From Anaerolineae bacterium (GTDB taxonomy: Bacteria > Chloroflexota > Anaerolineae > 4572-78 > J111), in the NCBI GenBank assembly GCA_020433835.1, contig JAGRBY010000128.1:1-14075 (forward strand): a stretch of 14,075 nt of DNA, written 5' to 3'. This document shows positions 12,124 to 14,075 of this stretch, piece by piece (positions within the stretch are counted from its first letter, which is position 1; each line of letters starts with the position of its first letter). A model generated the notes under the pieces. That model did not search any database and had not been told where the DNA came from. It saw only the letters and a list, made by a program, of their open reading frames with translations. The position numbers and the translations under genes were made by a program.

Positions 12124-14007
12124 TTATTGGTGTTGTTTGGCAGCCGGAAAATAGAGACGCACTATAGAGCCTGAGCCGGAAACTGACTCCACTTCAATAC
12201 GTCCATCCAGCCGCTCGACAAGTGTATTAACAATATAAAGCCCTGTTCCATACCGTTTTCCCCTTTTGGTGGTGAACGCTATATCAAAAATCGCCGGTAT
12301 ATTTTCAGGGAGAATACCTTGTCCGGTATCACCTATTTCAATACACACTTCTGATTTTTCTAGACAGGCTCTTAAGATCAAGATGCCTTTCTGCGGCATC
12401 GCTTCTAACGCGTTTACAATGCAATTTAGTAAGATTTGCTGCACTGCTATCCAGTTGGCTTTTATGGCCGGCAGATGGGCCGGGATATTTTGGTGAACCG
12501 TCATTAATCCTTCTTCTTCATCCTCTAACCGATCGCGGATTCGGCCGCGCAAAACCTCGCGGATGGCTTCAACAGCTTCAGCAACATCAACGCGCTCTTG
12601 TGGTAGGTCATACCCGGTTCCCAACCAACGTAAATTTTCAAGTAAAAGGCGTGCATAGGTACAATTACGTAAGACAATACTCAAAAACTTTTCGTTGGCG
12701 ATAAAATAGGCATCCTGCCGGACTTCGACCATAATTTTCTGGAGTTCTTGATCCATAGCGGCTATGAAACCGTGCGTCAAACTATGAAATAGCGGTTTGC
12801 ATAGCTCATAGGGGGTTCTATCTTGAGGAAGTTGAGCGGTGATGTGGCTAATAGCTGTCTCCATTTCTTCAAGAGTTTCATTATTCGAGGTGGCCGGAAC
12901 TTTGATGTAAATTTCGCCTTCTTGGTTAATACGCAGCGTACCGCCATTGAGAAACACGGTCTTGTTCAATAACATTAAGCAAACAGCCGCAACATTGCCC
13001 TGCAACAGACTGCGGAGATCAGTCAACGCAATCAATTTCTTCCTGGGATAGGTTGGCAAGACAAGGTATAGATCCATCCCCAGACGATCGTTATCAAGGC
13101 GATTATCATGAATTTGGATGACTTGTCGTTTAGAGGTATCCATATCCTCTGTCACGGTATCAGGAATACAGCCTGATAAGCCCTGAAAAAACAGCCACAA
13201 ACCCAACGACAGCAAATCGCTATCAAGCCATCCCTTCAAAGTTATACCCATTAGTTTATCGCGGCCATATCCGGCAGTGTGAATTTTATATTTATCGGCG
13301 TTGAGCGACATCAATTGTTCAAAGGTTATTTCGATAGCGGTTCCATCAGAAAATTCTTGGGCAAGTGACGGTTTTAGGTGAAGCAAAGCAAGACCTTCGA
13401 GCAGTTGGGTGCAATATTTGGCTTGCGGCATATAGCTTTGCAAAATACCAAGCCGATTGCGCAGACCATGGACAATGTCTCGGGTTAAGGCGGTATAGTA
13501 CTCCATAGTCGCGACCAAATCAGGATTGGCCTTATACAGCTCCAGCTTGTAGGCCAAATTCATCTTTTGAGCCAGCAGCACTTTAGCGGCAGCCTCTTTT
13601 ATTTCATCTTGGCGGGTCTGCTCAAAATTTTGTATCGAGGCGTTAGGCCCTAAATAACGCTGTAACAGCGTATCTAATATCACAGAATCAAACGGTTTAG
13701 GCATGTGGTCATCAGCTCCTAACTCAAGAGCCTTCTGTCGTTCCTCGTCATCGAGTGAAGCAGTAAAAACAACAATGGGAATATTGGCAGTTTGAGGATT
13801 GTTTCTTAAGGCCGTAATGGCATCAAGGCCATCCATATAGGGCATAACAATATCGGTAATGATTAAATGGGGCTGCCAGCTTTCAGCTTTTTGAATAGCT
13901 TCTAACCCGTTTCTGGCTTGGGCAACTTCATATCCGCGCATTTCAAGCATACGTACTAACAGTTTTAACATGTCTGGGGCGTCATCGACGCAGAGAATCT
14001 TTTTCAT
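12124..14007 (-). CDS. Receiver-histidine kinase with an apparent tandem (degenerate + active) kinase core
   Basis: A soluble 627-residue sensor kinase without membrane segments. The ATG at 14007 is chosen since AAGGA lies 7 nt upstream; a TTG two codons earlier is less likely. The N-terminal receiver (1-120) has D8/D9, phospho-acceptor D52, T82 and K104. After a helical linker comes an H-box-like stretch VHGLRNRLG with H180, then a region (about 222-371) that looks like a kinase ATPase fold without N or G boxes. A second core follows: helices around 405-470 containing H408 and H412, then a clear HATPase domain with N-box LLNCIVNALEAM (N528, N532), G1 DTGQG (560-564), F-box around 574-578, and G2 GTGLYIV (587-593). 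ATP binding by the second core is well supported; which histidine is phosphorylated is not clear. The partner is most likely the receiver-AAA+ protein encoded next in the operon. Confidence 0.9.
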   Translation of the reverse strand: MKKILCVDDAPDMLKLLVRMLEMRGYEVAQARNGLEAIQKAESWQPHLIITDIVMPYMDGLDAITALRNNPQTANIPIVVFTASLDDEERQKALELGADDHMPKPFDSVILDTLLQRYLGPNASIQNFEQTRQDEIKEAAAKVLLAQKMNLAYKLELYKANPDLVATMEYYTALTRDIVHGLRNRLGILQSYMPQAKYCTQLLEGLALLHLKPSLAQEFSDGTAIEITFEQLMSLNADKYKIHTAGYGRDKLMGITLKGWLDSDLLSLGLWLFFQGLSGCIPDTVTEDMDTSKRQVIQIHDNRLDNDRLGMDLYLVLPTYPRKKLIALTDLRSLLQGNVAAVCLMLLNKTVFLNGGTLRINQEGEIYIKVPATSNNETLEEMETAISHITAQLPQDRTPYELCKPLFHSLTHGFIAAMDQELQKIMVEVRQDAYFIANEKFLSIVLRNCTYARLLLENLRWLGTGYDLPQERVDVAEAVEAIREVLRGRIRDRLEDEEEGLMTVHQNIPAHLPAIKANWIAVQQILLNCIVNALEAMPQKGILILRACLEKSEVCIEIGDTGQGILPENIPAIFDIAFTTKRGKRYGTGLYIVNTLVERLDGRIEVESVSGSGSIVRLYFPAAKQHQ

Positions 14008-14075
14008 GATCAAGTCCTTGTAACCATTGGCGAAAGTCTTTGAGAGATGGATTTCGTTTTGGAAGTGTAAATGAA

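Noticed and set aside
14008..14075. 3' end of another minus-strand gene ahead of the kinase
   Set aside because: All three minus-strand frames are open here; one ends in TGA 2 nt before the kinase ATG (14012-14010) and another runs to 13982 with a protein-like composition. Fewer than 70 bases cannot separate these, so no gene is called.

Overview
The window is a bacterial chromosomal fragment, most likely from a Chloroflexota lineage such as Anaerolineae. This is inferred from gene content and protein style, not from a marker gene. The pointers are SH3b plus TolB-propeller lipoproteins, lipoprotein-type RND adaptors, receiver-first histidine kinases, and an RsmD with an APPQY motif. No rRNA, tRNA, CRISPR array, insertion sequence or phage gene is visible.

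Region 1 (1-230) is a divergent regulatory region. A gene reading leftwards has only its first codons inside the window. A good sigma-70-type promoter (TTGACA, 16 nt, TAGAAT) drives the rightward operon. Two GCAAA/TTTGC palindromes and an 11-bp perfect inverted repeat lie between the two start sites and are candidate operators.

Region 2 (230-8436) is a four-gene rightward operon: a MarR-family regulator, a lipoprotein membrane-fusion (HlyD/AcrA-like) adaptor, a complete RND efflux permease, and a large lipoprotein with four SH3b domains and a TolB-type propeller. The last gene overlaps the permease stop codon by 4 bp. A strong Rho-independent terminator closes the operon. No TolC-like outer-membrane factor is present. 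The 95-bp gap ahead of the permease holds a possible 13-codon leader ORF, and two hairpins that compete for the same bases; one of them covers the permease Shine-Dalgarno.

Region 3 (8456-10424) is a two-gene rightward unit: rsmD (16S rRNA G966 methyltransferase), apparently leaderless, and a membrane-anchored TolB-like propeller protein.

Region 4 (10413-14007, minus strand) is a two-gene signalling operon converging on region 3 with a 12-bp overlap. The first gene encodes a receiver-histidine kinase that seems to contain two kinase cores in tandem, the first degenerate. The second encodes a receiver plus NtrC-like AAA+ protein. That protein has lost the sigma-54 contact loop, the Walker B glutamate and the DNA-binding HTH, and ends in a domain resembling the TIR / nucleoside 2-deoxyribosyltransferase fold. 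This protein is the most unusual item in the window and is a candidate for an undescribed signalling output.
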